Shown here piece after piece: positions 25,978 through 35,225 of a stretch of 64,000 nucleotides of DNA. Location of the stretch: NCBI GenBank assembly GCA_900169975.1, contig LT827121.1, forward strand, positions 124,001 through 188,000, read 5' to 3'. Source of the stretch: Pseudoflavonifractor sp. Marseille-P3106. Its GTDB lineage: Bacteria > Bacillota > Clostridia > Oscillospirales > Oscillospiraceae. The translations under genes and the position numbers were made by a program. The first letter of the stretch is position 1. Each line of letters opens with the position of its first letter. Under the pieces are notes generated by a model that saw only the letters and a program-made list of their open reading frames with translations, did no database searches and was not told where the DNA came from.

Positions 25978-27279
25978 TCAGTTCCGCCCAAAGAGGACGG
26001 GGACCGCGTAGTCCAGGACTTCACGACGGACCTTCTCCGCATCGATGGTGCGGAACTCCCCGTTTTCATATATGACCTTGCCCCGGCACATATTCAGGAT
26101 GACGTTGCCGCCGTGGGCGGCGTAGGCCAGGTTGTTGGCCGCGTCGTGGCAGGGGGTCAGATTGGGGGCTTCGGCGTCGAGCAGGATGAGATCGGCGTCC
26201 CGGCCGGCTTCGATGACGCCGGTGTTCCGGCCCAGGGCCCGGGCGCCGTTCACCGTGGCCATCTCCAGCGCGTCCCAGGCATTCAGGGCCAGCGGGTCGC
26301 ACCGCACGCCGTTTTGGAGGATGGCGGCGATCTTCAGATCGGCGAAGAGGTCGGTGGCGTTGTTGGAGGAGACGCCGTCAGTGCCCAGAGCCACGTTGAC
26401 CCCGGCCTTGCGAAGATCGGGGATGGGAGCCACGCCGGAGCCCAGCTTCAGGTTGGACACCGGGTTGTGGACAGCGGAGATCCCTTTCTCGGCCATGACG
26501 GCCCAGTCCTCAGGCTCGGTCCAAACGCAGTGGGCGGCGATGGCGCGCACATCGAACACGCCGTATTTCGCCAAAGTCTGAATGGGGGTGTTCCCCCAGC
26601 GGGCCCTGCACTCCTCGTGTTCCCGCTTTGTCTCGGAGATATGCACATGCATCCCAAGCCCCCGGGATTTGGCGAAGTCCGCCGTCCACTCCCACAGACC
26701 GGGCTTGGAGGTGTATTCCGCGTGGAGGGAGGCGTCGATTTGAATGCGGCCGTGGTCGTGACCGTGCCACCGGTCGGCCAGTTCGGTCTCATTGGCGCAG
26801 TCGACGCAGACGGCGGGGGAGAAGTCCTCCCCGAAGAAAACGCCGCCGCAGGAGAGGTTGGCCGAAATGCCGGCGTCGGCCGCCGCCTGCGCGATCACGC
26901 CGGTGCGCATGTACATGTCGGCGATGCAGGTGGTGCCCGAGGCGATCATCTCCATAAGTCCCAGGGAGGTGCAGGCGGCAACGGCCCGGTCGTCCCATCG
27001 GGATTCCACGGGGAAGATAAAGTCGTTCAACCAGTCCTGAAGGTTGTGACCGTCGCCGTAGCCCCGCATGGCGGTCATAGGGACGTGGGTGTGGGCGTTG
27101 ACGAGGCCGGGCATGAGAATGCCGCCCCTGCCGTCGATCTCCCGATCGAAGGAGCCCGCCGGCCGGGTGACGCCCACCGAGTCGATGGTTCGGCCCTCCA
27201 CCGCCACATAGGCGCCTTCCAAAACAGTGTGGGCGGGGTCCATCAAAACGGCGGTGACGTTTTTGAACAGAATTGCCAT
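25978..27279 (-). CDS. mtaD: Amidohydrolase, probable 5-methylthioadenosine/S-adenosylhomocysteine deaminase
   Basis: This cytoplasmic metal-dependent deaminase (433 residues) belongs to the MtaD/TrzF-like branch: metal motif NAHTHVPM, AHCVWTEPED and the C-terminal TDGVSSNNATDLF and EAGRDADLILLD. The family converts MTA or SAH to the inosine analogues. A purine nucleoside phosphorylase gene nearby makes a two-step salvage (deaminate, then phosphorolyse) plausible. Other adenosine-like substrates cannot be excluded. Confidence 0.85.
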   Translation of the reverse strand: MAILFKNVTAVLMDPAHTVLEGAYVAVEGRTIDSVGVTRPAGSFDREIDGRGGILMPGLVNAHTHVPMTAMRGYGDGHNLQDWLNDFIFPVESRWDDRAVAACTSLGLMEMIASGTTCIADMYMRTGVIAQAAADAGISANLSCGGVFFGEDFSPAVCVDCANETELADRWHGHDHGRIQIDASLHAEYTSKPGLWEWTADFAKSRGLGMHVHISETKREHEECRARWGNTPIQTLAKYGVFDVRAIAAHCVWTEPEDWAVMAEKGISAVHNPVSNLKLGSGVAPIPDLRKAGVNVALGTDGVSSNNATDLFADLKIAAILQNGVRCDPLALNAWDALEMATVNGARALGRNTGVIEAGRDADLILLDAEAPNLTPCHDAANNLAYAAHGGNVILNMCRGKVIYENGEFRTIDAEKVRREVLDYAVPVLFGRN

Positions 27280-27292
27280 AGCATTGTTCCTT

Positions 27293-27532
27293 TCAGCGGT
27301 TCAGTCCCGCCGGGATGCGGCGGGCCGGTTCCAGATCCTTTCGCCGAACATAGATGCGGTATTCATAGGCGATGGGAGTCACATTTCCCACTGCGGTGCT
27401 TTTTCGTCCGCCGCAGTGAGAAACCTTGACTGTGCAGTCGATCCCAACCCCGGCCAGAGCATCCCGGATTTCGGCCTGTCGTCTGAGATCCCGGGTAAGA
27501 ATCAGCTCCCCGCGGTTTAAAACAGGAATCAT
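27293..27532 (-). CDS. Small conserved-looking hypothetical protein
   Basis: This 79-residue soluble protein (MIPVLNRGELILTRDLRRQA to RRIPAGLNR) resembles the short DUF2007-like proteins with an alpha-beta fold and a basic C-terminus, but I cannot name a function. It ends 13 bases before mtaD starts on the same strand. GGAG lies very close to the ATG, so the ribosome binding site is imperfect. Its coding status is supported by an amino acid composition like its neighbours and by the operon-like spacing. Confidence 0.6.
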   Translation of the reverse strand: MIPVLNRGELILTRDLRRQAEIRDALAGVGIDCTVKVSHCGGRKSTAVGNVTPIAYEYRIYVRRKDLEPARRIPAGLNR

Positions 27533-27589
27533 GCTCCAGCCGTCCTTTCCATGCAGAGGCTTCTTTTACTGGTGCAATAGAGCGGTTCT

Positions 27590-27704
27590 CCCAAAGCAAT
27601 CTCTCTATAAAAGCTTTTTTGTCTTGAGAAAGAATGGGATGGGTCTGGTCCGGAGTTTTTATAAAAGCTCTTTTTGCCTCCTTTTTCTCTCAAGAAAAAG
27701 GAGG
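27590..27704 (-). repeat. Intergenic repeat-rich segment with a strong hairpin after the PNP gene
   Basis: Immediately after the PNP stop, CCTCCTTTTTCT pairs with AGAAAAAGGAGG around CTCA, a perfect 12-bp stem (27677-27704). TATAAAAGCT occurs twice on the plus strand (27606-27615 and 27660-27669). The motif CAAGAAAAAGGARGTCA recurs after smpB near 42260, suggesting a dispersed intergenic element. Confidence 0.55.
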
Positions 27705-28529
27705 TCACATTTTGGAGAGGCAGGTGAGGACCAGCCGGGAGAAGGTGTCCTTGGCGGCCTCGGCGGCAGCGTTGACTTCCTCCCCGCTGAGGGGCTGATC
27801 CAGGATGCCGGCGGCCATATTGGTCAGCAGAGTGAAGCCCAGCAGCTTCATCCCGGCGTGGACAGCCGCGGTGGCCTCGGGGGCGGTGGACATGCCGCAG
27901 GCGTCGCCGCCCAGGACCCGGACGGCCCGGACCTCGGCGGGCGTCTCGAACTGGGGGCCGGGGAAGTAGCAGTAGACGCCCTCTCTCAGGGTGAGGCCCA
28001 GCTCCTTGGCGCTCTGGCGGGCGATGTCCTGAAGGGCGGGGGTGTACATGTGGGACATGTCGGGGAAGCGGGTGCCGAACTCGGGGATGTTTTCGCCCCG
28101 GAGAGGGGACTCCATAAAGAACTTGATCTGGTCGGTGATGAGCATGACCTCGCCGGCGTGCCAGGCGGTGTTGACGCACCCGGCGGCGTTGGTGACTACC
28201 AGTGTGGAGCAGCCCAGCAGCCGCAGCACCCGGGCACCGTAGGACACATCCTCGTAGGAGTAGCCCTCATAGTGGTGCATCCGGCCCTGCATGACGGCCA
28301 CCTTCTGTCCGGCCAGAGTGCCGAATACCAGCTGGCCCTTGTGGCCGGGGGCGGTGGAGACCTTGAAGTGGGGGATCTCTCCGTAGGGGACGGCGATGGG
28401 GTTTTCCACCACGTCGCCCAGGAAGCCCAGGCCGGAGCCCAGGATCATGGCCACGTCAGGGGTGAAATCACCGATCCGGGTGCGGATATAGTCGGCGCTC
28501 TCTTTGTAGGATGCAAAGGGATAGCTCAT
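27705..28529 (-). CDS. punA: Purine nucleoside phosphorylase
   Basis: PNP splits purine nucleosides with phosphate into base and ribose-1-phosphate. The 274-residue protein is a trimeric-type PNP: AMILGSGLGFLGD near the N-terminus, GHKGQLVFGTLAGQKVAVMQ then GRMHHYEGYS (phosphate site), VVTNAAGCVN, and the purine-site segment GPQFETPAEVRAVR and STAPEATAAVHAGM. Family length is about 270. It lies upstream of the MTA/SAH deaminase on the same strand, so a joint purine salvage role is likely. Confidence 0.94.
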   Translation of the reverse strand: MSYPFASYKESADYIRTRIGDFTPDVAMILGSGLGFLGDVVENPIAVPYGEIPHFKVSTAPGHKGQLVFGTLAGQKVAVMQGRMHHYEGYSYEDVSYGARVLRLLGCSTLVVTNAAGCVNTAWHAGEVMLITDQIKFFMESPLRGENIPEFGTRFPDMSHMYTPALQDIARQSAKELGLTLREGVYCYFPGPQFETPAEVRAVRVLGGDACGMSTAPEATAAVHAGMKLLGFTLLTNMAAGILDQPLSGEEVNAAAEAAKDTFSRLVLTCLSKM

Positions 28530-28646
28530 AAAGAATCCTTCCTTTCGGGTGTAGATGGTAAGTTTCGGTCAATCAAGGTATTTTACACCGTTTTGCCGGA
28601 AAAAGCAATCACTGTGTAGAAAGCGGCCGCACACCGCGGAAAAGGC

Positions 28647-28674
28647 GGAGGAGCGCCCAGATGGGCGCTCCTCC
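28647..28674 (-). terminator. Terminator of the oligopeptide transporter operon
   Basis: GGAGGAGCGCCC pairs with GGGCGCTCCTCC around AGAT. On the minus strand it follows the cyclophilin stop by nine bases; the downstream T run is short. Confidence 0.8.
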
Positions 28675-28682
28675 GTTTCGGT

Positions 28683-29168
28683 TTATTCCGTGATCTCCAC
28701 GCGGGTGATGACAGGCATGTTGAGCGGCTTGTTCCAGGTCTCCGGCCCAGAGGTGGCCACCCCGGCGATGGCGTCCAGCACGTCGAACCCGGCGGTCATC
28801 TGACCGAAGGCGGCGTATCGGCCGTCCAGCTTGTGGGCGTCCCGATGGACCACGAAAAACTGGGTCCCGGCGGTGTCGAAGCCGTCGTCCCTGGCCATGG
28901 ACAGCGCGCCCCGGATGTGGGGCAGGGGATTGTCCACGCCGTTTTCCCGGAATTCCCCCTTGAGGTGGAAGCCGCTGTCTGTCATGATGTCATCGTCGGG
29001 CGAGCCGGACTGGATGACGTAATCCTTGACGATACGGCACCAGCCCAGGCCGTCAAAGAACCCGCTGCGGGCTACCCGGACAAAGCTCTCCACCGTGAGG
29101 GGGGCATACTGGGGATAGAGGGTGAACACCATCTCCCCAAAGTCCCCGGTGACAATGCGGCATTCCAT
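28683..29168 (-). CDS. Peptidyl-prolyl cis-trans isomerase, cyclophilin type
   Basis: This 161-residue cyclophilin catalyses proline isomerisation. The active-site strand is visible in divergent form: GWCRIVKDYVIQSGSPDDDI, FHLKGEFRENG, GALSMARDDGFDTAGTQFFV and KLDGRYAAFGQMTAG. It has no signal peptide, so it is cytoplasmic. Its ATG overlaps the stop codon of the oligopeptide receptor gene by one base (29168), so it is translationally coupled to the transporter. A second cyclophilin is at 41555. Confidence 0.92.
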   Translation of the reverse strand: MECRIVTGDFGEMVFTLYPQYAPLTVESFVRVARSGFFDGLGWCRIVKDYVIQSGSPDDDIMTDSGFHLKGEFRENGVDNPLPHIRGALSMARDDGFDTAGTQFFVVHRDAHKLDGRYAAFGQMTAGFDVLDAIAGVATSGPETWNKPLNMPVITRVEITE

Positions 29169-30829
29169 TACTTGCTGACCTTGGCGTCCTTGAAGTAGAG
29201 GTTTCCGGAGGCGGTCATGTAGTAGCCGGAGACGTAGTCCTTCATCAGGAAGTCGTTGGTCTTGTAGTAGAGGGGCAGGCAGCAGTACTCTTTGGACGCC
29301 AGAGCATCGGCCTGGAGGGTGAGCTCGGCGGCGGCATCGGGGTCTGTGGTGGTCATGACCTTATCCACCAGCTTGTCGTAGTCGGGGTTGGAGTAGAAGG
29401 CGGTGTTGGTGGAGTCGCCGGTCTTGAAGAGCGGCAGGAAGCTCATGGGGTTGAGGTAGTCGGCGCTCCAGCCCATGGCGCCCACCTCGTAGTTGCCGGA
29501 CTGGACGGACTCATAGTAAATGGCCCAGTCGTTGGAGGAGATCTCCACGTCGATGCCCAGGTTGTTCTTGAGCATCTCAGCCATGGCCTCCACGACCTTT
29601 TTCACGGTGTCGTCGGAGTAGTAGGACAGGCGCAGCGTGGGGAAGCCCTCGCCGCCGGGGTACCCGGCGTCGGCCAGGGCCTTCTGGGCGGCCTCCACAT
29701 TGGCGGTGGCGGACAGGTCAAAGGTCTCCCGCCCCTTGGTGATGTCCATGCCGCCCACGCTGTAACCGGGGGCCAGGAAGCTGTATGCGGGGGTGGCATT
29801 GAGCTGGACCACGTTGTCGATGAGGGCCTGGCGGTCGATGGCCAGGTTCAGGGCTTTGCGGACCAGAACGTTGTCATAGGGGGCTTTGGCGCAGTTGATG
29901 TTGTAGTAGACGGTGCCGTAGTTGGGCACGGTCTGGATCCCGGCGCCGGCGGCCTTCAGCCGGGCATAATCGGCGGTGGGGATGGAGCGGATGCCGTCCA
30001 CCTCGCCGGACTCATAGGCGGTGAGGGCGGTGGCGGAGTCCAGAATAAAGCGGAAGGTGAGTTTCTCCAGAGAGACGTTGGCGGCGTCCCAGTAGTTCTC
30101 GTTTTTTTCCAGTACGTAGCCCTCGCCCATCTTCAGCTGGGTCATCTTGAAGGGGCCGTTGCAGATGTAGGTGTCGGCAGCGGCGGTCCAGCGGTCGCCG
30201 TTGGCCTCGATGGTGGCCTTCTGCACCGGGTCGTAGCACCACATGCTCACCAGGTCGATGAAGAAGGAGGTGGGCTGGATGAGGGTGATCTCCAGGGTCT
30301 GGGCGTCCACGGCTTTGACGCCCAGCTCATCGGCGGTGGCGGTGCCGTCATAGAACTCCTGGGCGTTCTTGACATAGCCGGTGACCATGCTCACATACTG
30401 GGCGGTGGTGGCGGGAGTGAGCACCCGCTGGAGGGAGTAAACAAAGTCCTCGGCGGTGAGATCGCTGCCGTCGCTCCACTTCAGGCCGTCCCGGAGATGG
30501 AAGGTGTAGACCAGACCGTCGTCACTGATGTCCCAGGTCTCGGCGGCGCCGCCCACGATGGAGCCGGTGGCGTCATAGGTCACCAGGCCCTCGAAGCAGT
30601 TGGCCAGGATGCACTGGGCAAAGGAGTTGTTGGTAACGGTGGGGTCGATGCCGTCGGGCTCGTTGCTGAGCACGAAGGTCAGCTCCTGAGCGCCGGTGGC
30701 CTCGACGGAGGGGGCGGCGCTGGGGGCGGCGGAGGACACGTCGCCGATGTTGCCGGGATCCTTGCCGCCGCAGGCGGTGAGACCCAGGCAGAGAGCGCAG
30801 GCCAGGGCAAGAGAGACGAGCTTTTTCAT
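29168..30829 (-). CDS. oppA: Oligopeptide ABC transporter substrate-binding lipoprotein
   Basis: This 553-residue extracellular peptide receptor of the SBP_bac_5 family carries a lipoprotein signal (LGLTACGGK, lipid Cys about residue 20). Family hallmarks include LKWSDGSDLTAEDFVYSLQR, TVYYNINCAKAPYDNVLVRK ALNLAIDRQ and the C-terminal GWSADYLNPMSFLPLF. The start at 30829 follows AGGAAGGATCTGAA. It is the last transporter gene after oppB, oppC, oppD and oppF, an order in which the receptor comes after the membrane components. Peptide specificity is unknown. Confidence 0.93.
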   Translation of the reverse strand: MKKLVSLALACALCLGLTACGGKDPGNIGDVSSAAPSAAPSVEATGAQELTFVLSNEPDGIDPTVTNNSFAQCILANCFEGLVTYDATGSIVGGAAETWDISDDGLVYTFHLRDGLKWSDGSDLTAEDFVYSLQRVLTPATTAQYVSMVTGYVKNAQEFYDGTATADELGVKAVDAQTLEITLIQPTSFFIDLVSMWCYDPVQKATIEANGDRWTAAADTYICNGPFKMTQLKMGEGYVLEKNENYWDAANVSLEKLTFRFILDSATALTAYESGEVDGIRSIPTADYARLKAAGAGIQTVPNYGTVYYNINCAKAPYDNVLVRKALNLAIDRQALIDNVVQLNATPAYSFLAPGYSVGGMDITKGRETFDLSATANVEAAQKALADAGYPGGEGFPTLRLSYYSDDTVKKVVEAMAEMLKNNLGIDVEISSNDWAIYYESVQSGNYEVGAMGWSADYLNPMSFLPLFKTGDSTNTAFYSNPDYDKLVDKVMTTTDPDAAAELTLQADALASKEYCCLPLYYKTNDFLMKDYVSGYYMTASGNLYFKDAKVSK

Positions 30830-30895
30830 TTCAGATCCTTCCTTTCGAAGTTCAGTTCTATTGACAGACGGGACACAGTTCCGCCGGATCAACCG

Positions 30896-31852
30896 TCAGT
30901 ACAGGTGGCAGGCGGTCTGGTGGCCGGGAGAGACCTCCTTCATGCATGGGGCCTCCTGGGAACAGACTTCCTTTGCAAAGGGGCAGCGGGTGTGGAACCG
31001 GCATCCGGAGGGCGGGTTCACAGGGCTGGGCAGGTCGCCCTCGATGCCGCTTTGCTCCTTCTCCCGGGCCAGCTTGGGATTTGCCACGGGGATGGAGGAG
31101 AGGAGCCCCTGGGTGTATGGGTGGAGGGGGTGGGCGTAGATCTCCTCGGCGGCGCACAGCTCCACCAGCTGGCCCAGATACATCACACCCACCAGGTCGG
31201 AGACGTAGCGAACCATGGACAGATCGTGGGCGATGAACAGATAGGCCAGGCCCTGCTCCTGCTGATAGTCCCGCAGCAGATTCACCACCTGGGCCTGAAT
31301 GGACACGTCCAGCGCGGAGATGGGCTCGTCGCAGATGACCAGCTCGGGCCGGAGCACCAGGGCCCGGGCGATGCCCACCCGCTGGCGCTGGCCGCCGGAG
31401 AACTCATGGGCGTACCGTCCGGCGTGCTCCCGGGTCAGCCCCACCCGCTCCAGCATGGGATAGACATAGTCGTTGGCCTCCTCCCTGCTCTTCACCACAT
31501 GGTGGGCCAGCAGGGGCTCGGCAATGATGTCCCGCACCGTCATCCGGGCGTTGAGGGAGGCGTAGGGGTCCTGAAAGATCATCTGCATCTTCTTCCGGCG
31601 GGGCTGGAGCTCCTTCTGAGACATGTGGGTAATCTCCTCGCCGTCCAGGACGATCCTGCCGCCGGTGGGGTCGTAGACCCGGATGATGGACCGGGCGCAG
31701 CTGGATTTGCCGCAGCCCGACTCTCCCACCAGACCCAAAGTCTGGCCCCGCTGAATGGAGAAGGTCACGCCGTCCACGGCGTGGACCACATCCCGGCGGT
31801 TGACCGGAAAGTGCTGGGTGAGGTCTGTGACCTCCAGAATGGGGCCGCTCAT
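30896..31852 (-). CDS. oppF: Oligopeptide ABC transporter ATP-binding protein OppF
   Basis: This 318-residue ATPase energises peptide import. Walker A GESGCGKSSCAR, the ABC signature EFSGGQRQRVGIARAL, Walker B LVICDEPISALDVSIQAQ and the C-terminal oligopeptide-type motif with Cys residues (SGCRFHTRCPFAKEVCSQEA), which in related proteins binds an iron-sulfur cluster, are visible. It begins with an ATGA overlap to oppD (stop at 31849), so translation is coupled. A longer open frame upstream overlaps oppD and is not coding. Confidence 0.95.
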   Translation of the reverse strand: MSGPILEVTDLTQHFPVNRRDVVHAVDGVTFSIQRGQTLGLVGESGCGKSSCARSIIRVYDPTGGRIVLDGEEITHMSQKELQPRRKKMQMIFQDPYASLNARMTVRDIIAEPLLAHHVVKSREEANDYVYPMLERVGLTREHAGRYAHEFSGGQRQRVGIARALVLRPELVICDEPISALDVSIQAQVVNLLRDYQQEQGLAYLFIAHDLSMVRYVSDLVGVMYLGQLVELCAAEEIYAHPLHPYTQGLLSSIPVANPKLAREKEQSGIEGDLPSPVNPPSGCRFHTRCPFAKEVCSQEAPCMKEVSPGHQTACHLY

Positions 31853-32868
31853 CGCGCCTCCTCCTCTCGGAAGGGATTGCCCTCGGCGGGGGCGTCCGGC
31901 TGGAGGAGCCAGCACATAGAACGGTGGCCCTCCCCCACGGCGGCGTAGGGAGGCAGCTCCCGGGCGCAGATCTGCCGGGCGTAGGGGCACCGGGGAGCAA
32001 AGGGACAGCCCGCCGGTGGATTGGTCATGTCGGGAGGGGAGCCGGGGATGGAGTCCAGCCGGGCCCCCTTGTCCTGATTCAGGGCGGGAATGGAGCGCAG
32101 CAGCCCCAACGTGTAGGGATGGCGGGGGCGCTCGAAGAGATCGTCGATGGGGGACTCTTCCATGATGAGCCCGCCGTACATCACCAGCACCCGCTGGCAC
32201 AGCTCGGCCACCACGCCCAGATCGTGGGTGATGAAGATGATGGCGGTGTTCCACTCCCGCTGGAGGGCGCGCAGCTGCTTGAGGATCTGATCCTGGATGG
32301 TCACATCCAGGGCGGTGGTGGGCTCGTCTGCGATGAGCAGGTCGGGCCGGTTGGCCAGGGCCATGGCGATCATCACCCGCTGGCGCATGCCGCCGGAAAA
32401 CTGGTGGGGATACTGGGCAAAGCGCTTTTCCGGCTCGGGGATGCGCACGTCCTGAAAAAGGGCCAGCGCCCGTTTGCGCAGCTCCTCCCCGGACAGCTCC
32501 CTGTGGTGGATCTTGATCATTTCCTCCACCTGATTCCCCACGGGGATGAGGGGGTTGAGGGAGGACATGGGGTCTTGAAAGATCATGGCGATCTTCTGGC
32601 CGCGGATATCCCGCAGCTGCTTTTTGGGCAGCCGGGACAGATCCCGCCCCTCAAAGAGAATGGAACTTTCTGGATCAATGCGGGCGGTGTCCGGCAGAAG
32701 GCGGAGGATGGACATGGAGGTGACGCTCTTGCCCGAGCCCGATTCCCCCACGATGCCCACGATCTCCCCCTTGTTCAGAGAGAAGCTCACTCCCCGGACG
32801 GCCTGGACCTTGCCGGAGCTGGTGAGGAAGGCGGTTTTTAAGTTGTCGACTGTCAGGATGGGTTCCAT
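31849..32868 (-). CDS. oppD: Oligopeptide ABC transporter ATP-binding protein OppD
   Basis: This is the second ATPase of the importer, 339 residues. It has Walker [21 protein letters not shown], the signature [20 protein letters not shown], Walker [21 protein letters not shown] and the C-terminal Cys-rich motif [16 protein letters not shown]. The ATG at 32868 follows GAGGTGCGTC; a GTG at 32880 overlaps oppC but is poorly placed. It pairs with oppF by a 4-base overlap. Confidence 0.95.
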   Translation of the reverse strand: MEPILTVDNLKTAFLTSSGKVQAVRGVSFSLNKGEIVGIVGESGSGKSVTSMSILRLLPDTARIDPESSILFEGRDLSRLPKKQLRDIRGQKIAMIFQDPMSSLNPLIPVGNQVEEMIKIHHRELSGEELRKRALALFQDVRIPEPEKRFAQYPHQFSGGMRQRVMIAMALANRPDLLIADEPTTALDVTIQDQILKQLRALQREWNTAIIFITHDLGVVAELCQRVLVMYGGLIMEESPIDDLFERPRHPYTLGLLRSIPALNQDKGARLDSIPGSPPDMTNPPAGCPFAPRCPYARQICARELPPYAAVGEGHRSMCWLLQPDAPAEGNPFREEEAR

Positions 32869-32876
32869 GACGCACC

Positions 32877-34025
32877 TCACTTTTTCAGCTTGGGATCCAG
32901 GGCGTCCCGCAGGCCGTCGCCCACGAAATTGAAGGCAAACATGATCAGGCAGATGACCAGCGCCGGAATGAAAAGCTCATAGGGGCTGGTGCGCAGATTG
33001 GCGTTGGCGTCGTTGCACATGGTGCCCAGACTGGCCAGGGGGGGCTGCAGCCCGATGCCCAGATAGCCCAGGAAGGCCTCCATGAAGATGGCGGAGGGGA
33101 TGAGCATGGTCACCGTCACCAGGATGGCTCCCATGGCGTTGGGGATGAGGTGCTGGGCCAGAATGGTCTTGGTGGAGGAGCCGATGGTCCGGGCTGCCAG
33201 CACGAACTCCTGCTGCTTGAGCCCCAGCACCTGACCGCGCACCACCCGGGCCATATCCACCCAGTAGACCGTGCCCAGGGCGATGATGATGCTGTGGAGC
33301 CCGGGGCCCAGGACCACCATGATGAGAATGACATAGAGGGTGAGGGGTATGGTGCTGATGATGTCCACAATGCGCATCATCACCGCGTCGGCCGCCCCGC
33401 CCAGATAGCCGGAGAGGCCGCCGTAGAGGATCCCGATGACCAGATTCACCAGCACGGCCACGAAGGCCACGGCCAGAGAAACCCGGGTGCCGTACATCAG
33501 CCGGGCCAGGATGTCCCGCCCCAGGGCGTCGGTGCCCAAAAGGTTGGTGCGGTTCCACACATGGCCGGAGGAGTAGATGTTGCCGCTTTGCTCGTCGCAC
33601 ACCACATAGGAGCCGCCGCCGTAGTAGAGGGCCAGCTCGGTGCCGTCGCAGTCGAAGACGGACATGGATTTGCCGCTCTCCTCCCGGAGGAAGGGGAGGG
33701 GCTCTCCCAGAGTGTTGTCGCTGTTGACCCGCAGCAGCTTGAGCGCCTGGGTGATGTAGACCCGCTGGCCGTTGGGGATCTCGTAGACCTTCATCAGCGG
33801 CGGGATGTTGACCCCCCTCAGGTTTTGGTCGGCGTAGGAGTAGGGGGTGAACAGGGGACCCAGCAGGGAGAAGAGGAGCAGAAGCAGGATCATGACAAGC
33901 CCGGCGATGGCGGTGGGCTTGTGGCGGAAGCGGAACCAGACATCACCAGCAAAAGTGCGGTTTTTGCGCCAGATCTTCTCCCGGTCTTCGCTGGACTGTT
34001 CCAGCGGCGCCCATTTGTCTTCCAT
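32877..34025 (-). CDS. oppC: Oligopeptide ABC transporter permease OppC with an enlarged external loop
   Basis: This 382-residue permease has the usual OppC N-terminal helix (38-58) and, from LLGTDALGRDILARLMYGTR on, the BPD_transp_1 domain with the EAA loop AARTIGSSTKTILAQHLIPN. Between them (about 75-158) sits an insertion of roughly 80 residues, not seen in ordinary OppC, probably an external domain (VFDCDGTELALYYGGGSYVV). Such long OppC proteins exist in some Firmicutes. The start at 34025 follows AGGGGGTCCTATCC. Confidence 0.92.
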   Translation of the reverse strand: MEDKWAPLEQSSEDREKIWRKNRTFAGDVWFRFRHKPTAIAGLVMILLLLLFSLLGPLFTPYSYADQNLRGVNIPPLMKVYEIPNGQRVYITQALKLLRVNSDNTLGEPLPFLREESGKSMSVFDCDGTELALYYGGGSYVVCDEQSGNIYSSGHVWNRTNLLGTDALGRDILARLMYGTRVSLAVAFVAVLVNLVIGILYGGLSGYLGGAADAVMMRIVDIISTIPLTLYVILIMVVLGPGLHSIIIALGTVYWVDMARVVRGQVLGLKQQEFVLAARTIGSSTKTILAQHLIPNAMGAILVTVTMLIPSAIFMEAFLGYLGIGLQPPLASLGTMCNDANANLRTSPYELFIPALVICLIMFAFNFVGDGLRDALDPKLKK

Positions 34026-34039
34026 GGATAGGACCCCCT

Positions 34040-34957
34040 TCATTCGTATTTGATCCGGGGATCAATGAGGCAGTAAAACACATCCACCACCAGCACCATG
34101 GCCATCAGGAAGGCGGCGTAAAAAACGGTGACGCCCATGATGGTGGTGTAATCCCGCTGGGAAACGCTGTTGACAAAGTGGACACCGAGGCCGGGGATGG
34201 CGAAGATCTTCTCCACCACGAAGCTGCCGGTGAGCAGATTGGCCACGGTGGGGCCCAGCACGGTGATCACGGGGAGAAGGGCATTGCGCAGGGCGTGGCG
34301 GGTGATGACCTTGAACTCACTCAGGCCCTTGGCCCGGGCGGTGCGGATGTAGTCCTGGCCCATGACCTCCAGCAGGCTCGAGCGGGTGAGCCGGGCCAGG
34401 TAGCTCACGGAGTAGCCTCCCAGAGCGATCACCGGCAGGATGTATCCCTTCCAGGAGTCCAGTCCGTAGGTGGGCAGCCACCCCAGCTTGAAGGAGAAGA
34501 GATAAATAAGGATGGAGGCGATGACAAAGGAGGGGATGGTGACGCCCACCGTGGCCACGGCCATGATGCCCATATCCTGCCACCGGCCGTTTTTCACCGC
34601 CGCCAGGATACCCATGGGAAGGGCGGCCAGCAAAACAAAGAGAATGGTGGCCGCGCCCAGCCGGGCGGAGACAGGGAAGCCGTTGACGATGAACTCATTC
34701 ACCGTCTTGCCCGTATACTTGTAGGAGGGGCCCAAGTCTCCGTGGAGCAGTCCCCCCAGATAATTGACAAACTGTACGGGAAGTGGGTCGTTGAGGCCGT
34801 ACTTTTCGTTGAGGGCGGCCTCCACCTCGGGGGTGACCTTCCGGTCGCTGGTGAAGGGGCCCCCGGGGACCGCGTGCATCAGGCAGAAGGTGATGAGGAT
34901 AATGGCCAGCATGGCCGCCAGGGTCATTCCAAGCCGTTTGGCAAAATATTTGACCAA
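34040..34957 (-). CDS. oppB: Oligopeptide ABC transporter permease OppB
   Basis: This 305-residue permease, first gene of the operon, shows the OppB N-terminal pattern MVKYFAKRLGMTLAAMLAII, the loop with PLPVQFVNYLGGLLHGDLGP and the EAA loop ARAKGLSEFKVITRHALRNA. The start codon is TTG, supported by GGAGGTCCTTTC directly upstream. It forms the translocation pore with OppC. Confidence 0.95.
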   Translation of the reverse strand: MVKYFAKRLGMTLAAMLAIILITFCLMHAVPGGPFTSDRKVTPEVEAALNEKYGLNDPLPVQFVNYLGGLLHGDLGPSYKYTGKTVNEFIVNGFPVSARLGAATILFVLLAALPMGILAAVKNGRWQDMGIMAVATVGVTIPSFVIASILIYLFSFKLGWLPTYGLDSWKGYILPVIALGGYSVSYLARLTRSSLLEVMGQDYIRTARAKGLSEFKVITRHALRNALLPVITVLGPTVANLLTGSFVVEKIFAIPGLGVHFVNSVSQRDYTTIMGVTVFYAAFLMAMVLVVDVFYCLIDPRIKYE

Positions 34958-35141
34958 AGAAAGGACCTCCCTCCGACGAGAACACTTTTATGCTATGATA
35001 CAGCAGCTTTTTAGTGTGCTAAATAAAACGGGGATAAAAACAAGGCGCTTGGAAATGACATCCAACACTGCGCCCGTGTACCCGTGTAAAATTAAGTTCT
35101 ATTTTACAGCAAATTTTGCACCGTGGCAAGATAAAAATTGC
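34958..35141. other. Intergenic region upstream of the opp operon
   Basis: This AT-richer stretch lies between the convergent-side dpaB terminator and oppB. On the minus strand TTTAGC and TATCAT are 17 bases apart, a weak candidate promoter for opp near 35005-35035. No gene is visible. Confidence 0.4.
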
Positions 35142-35178
35142 AAAAGCCGGAGGCGGTTATTGGCCGCCTCCGGCTTTT
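35142..35178. terminator. Terminator after dpaB
   Basis: AAAAGCCGGAGGCGG pairs with CCGCCTCCGGCTTTT, a 15-bp stem with T tracts on both strands. It lies 47 bases after the dpaB stop. Confidence 0.93.
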
Positions 35179-35225
35179 GAAAAAGAATCGCAGACGAATT
35201 GTGCAGGAGTGACGGACACCGTCCA

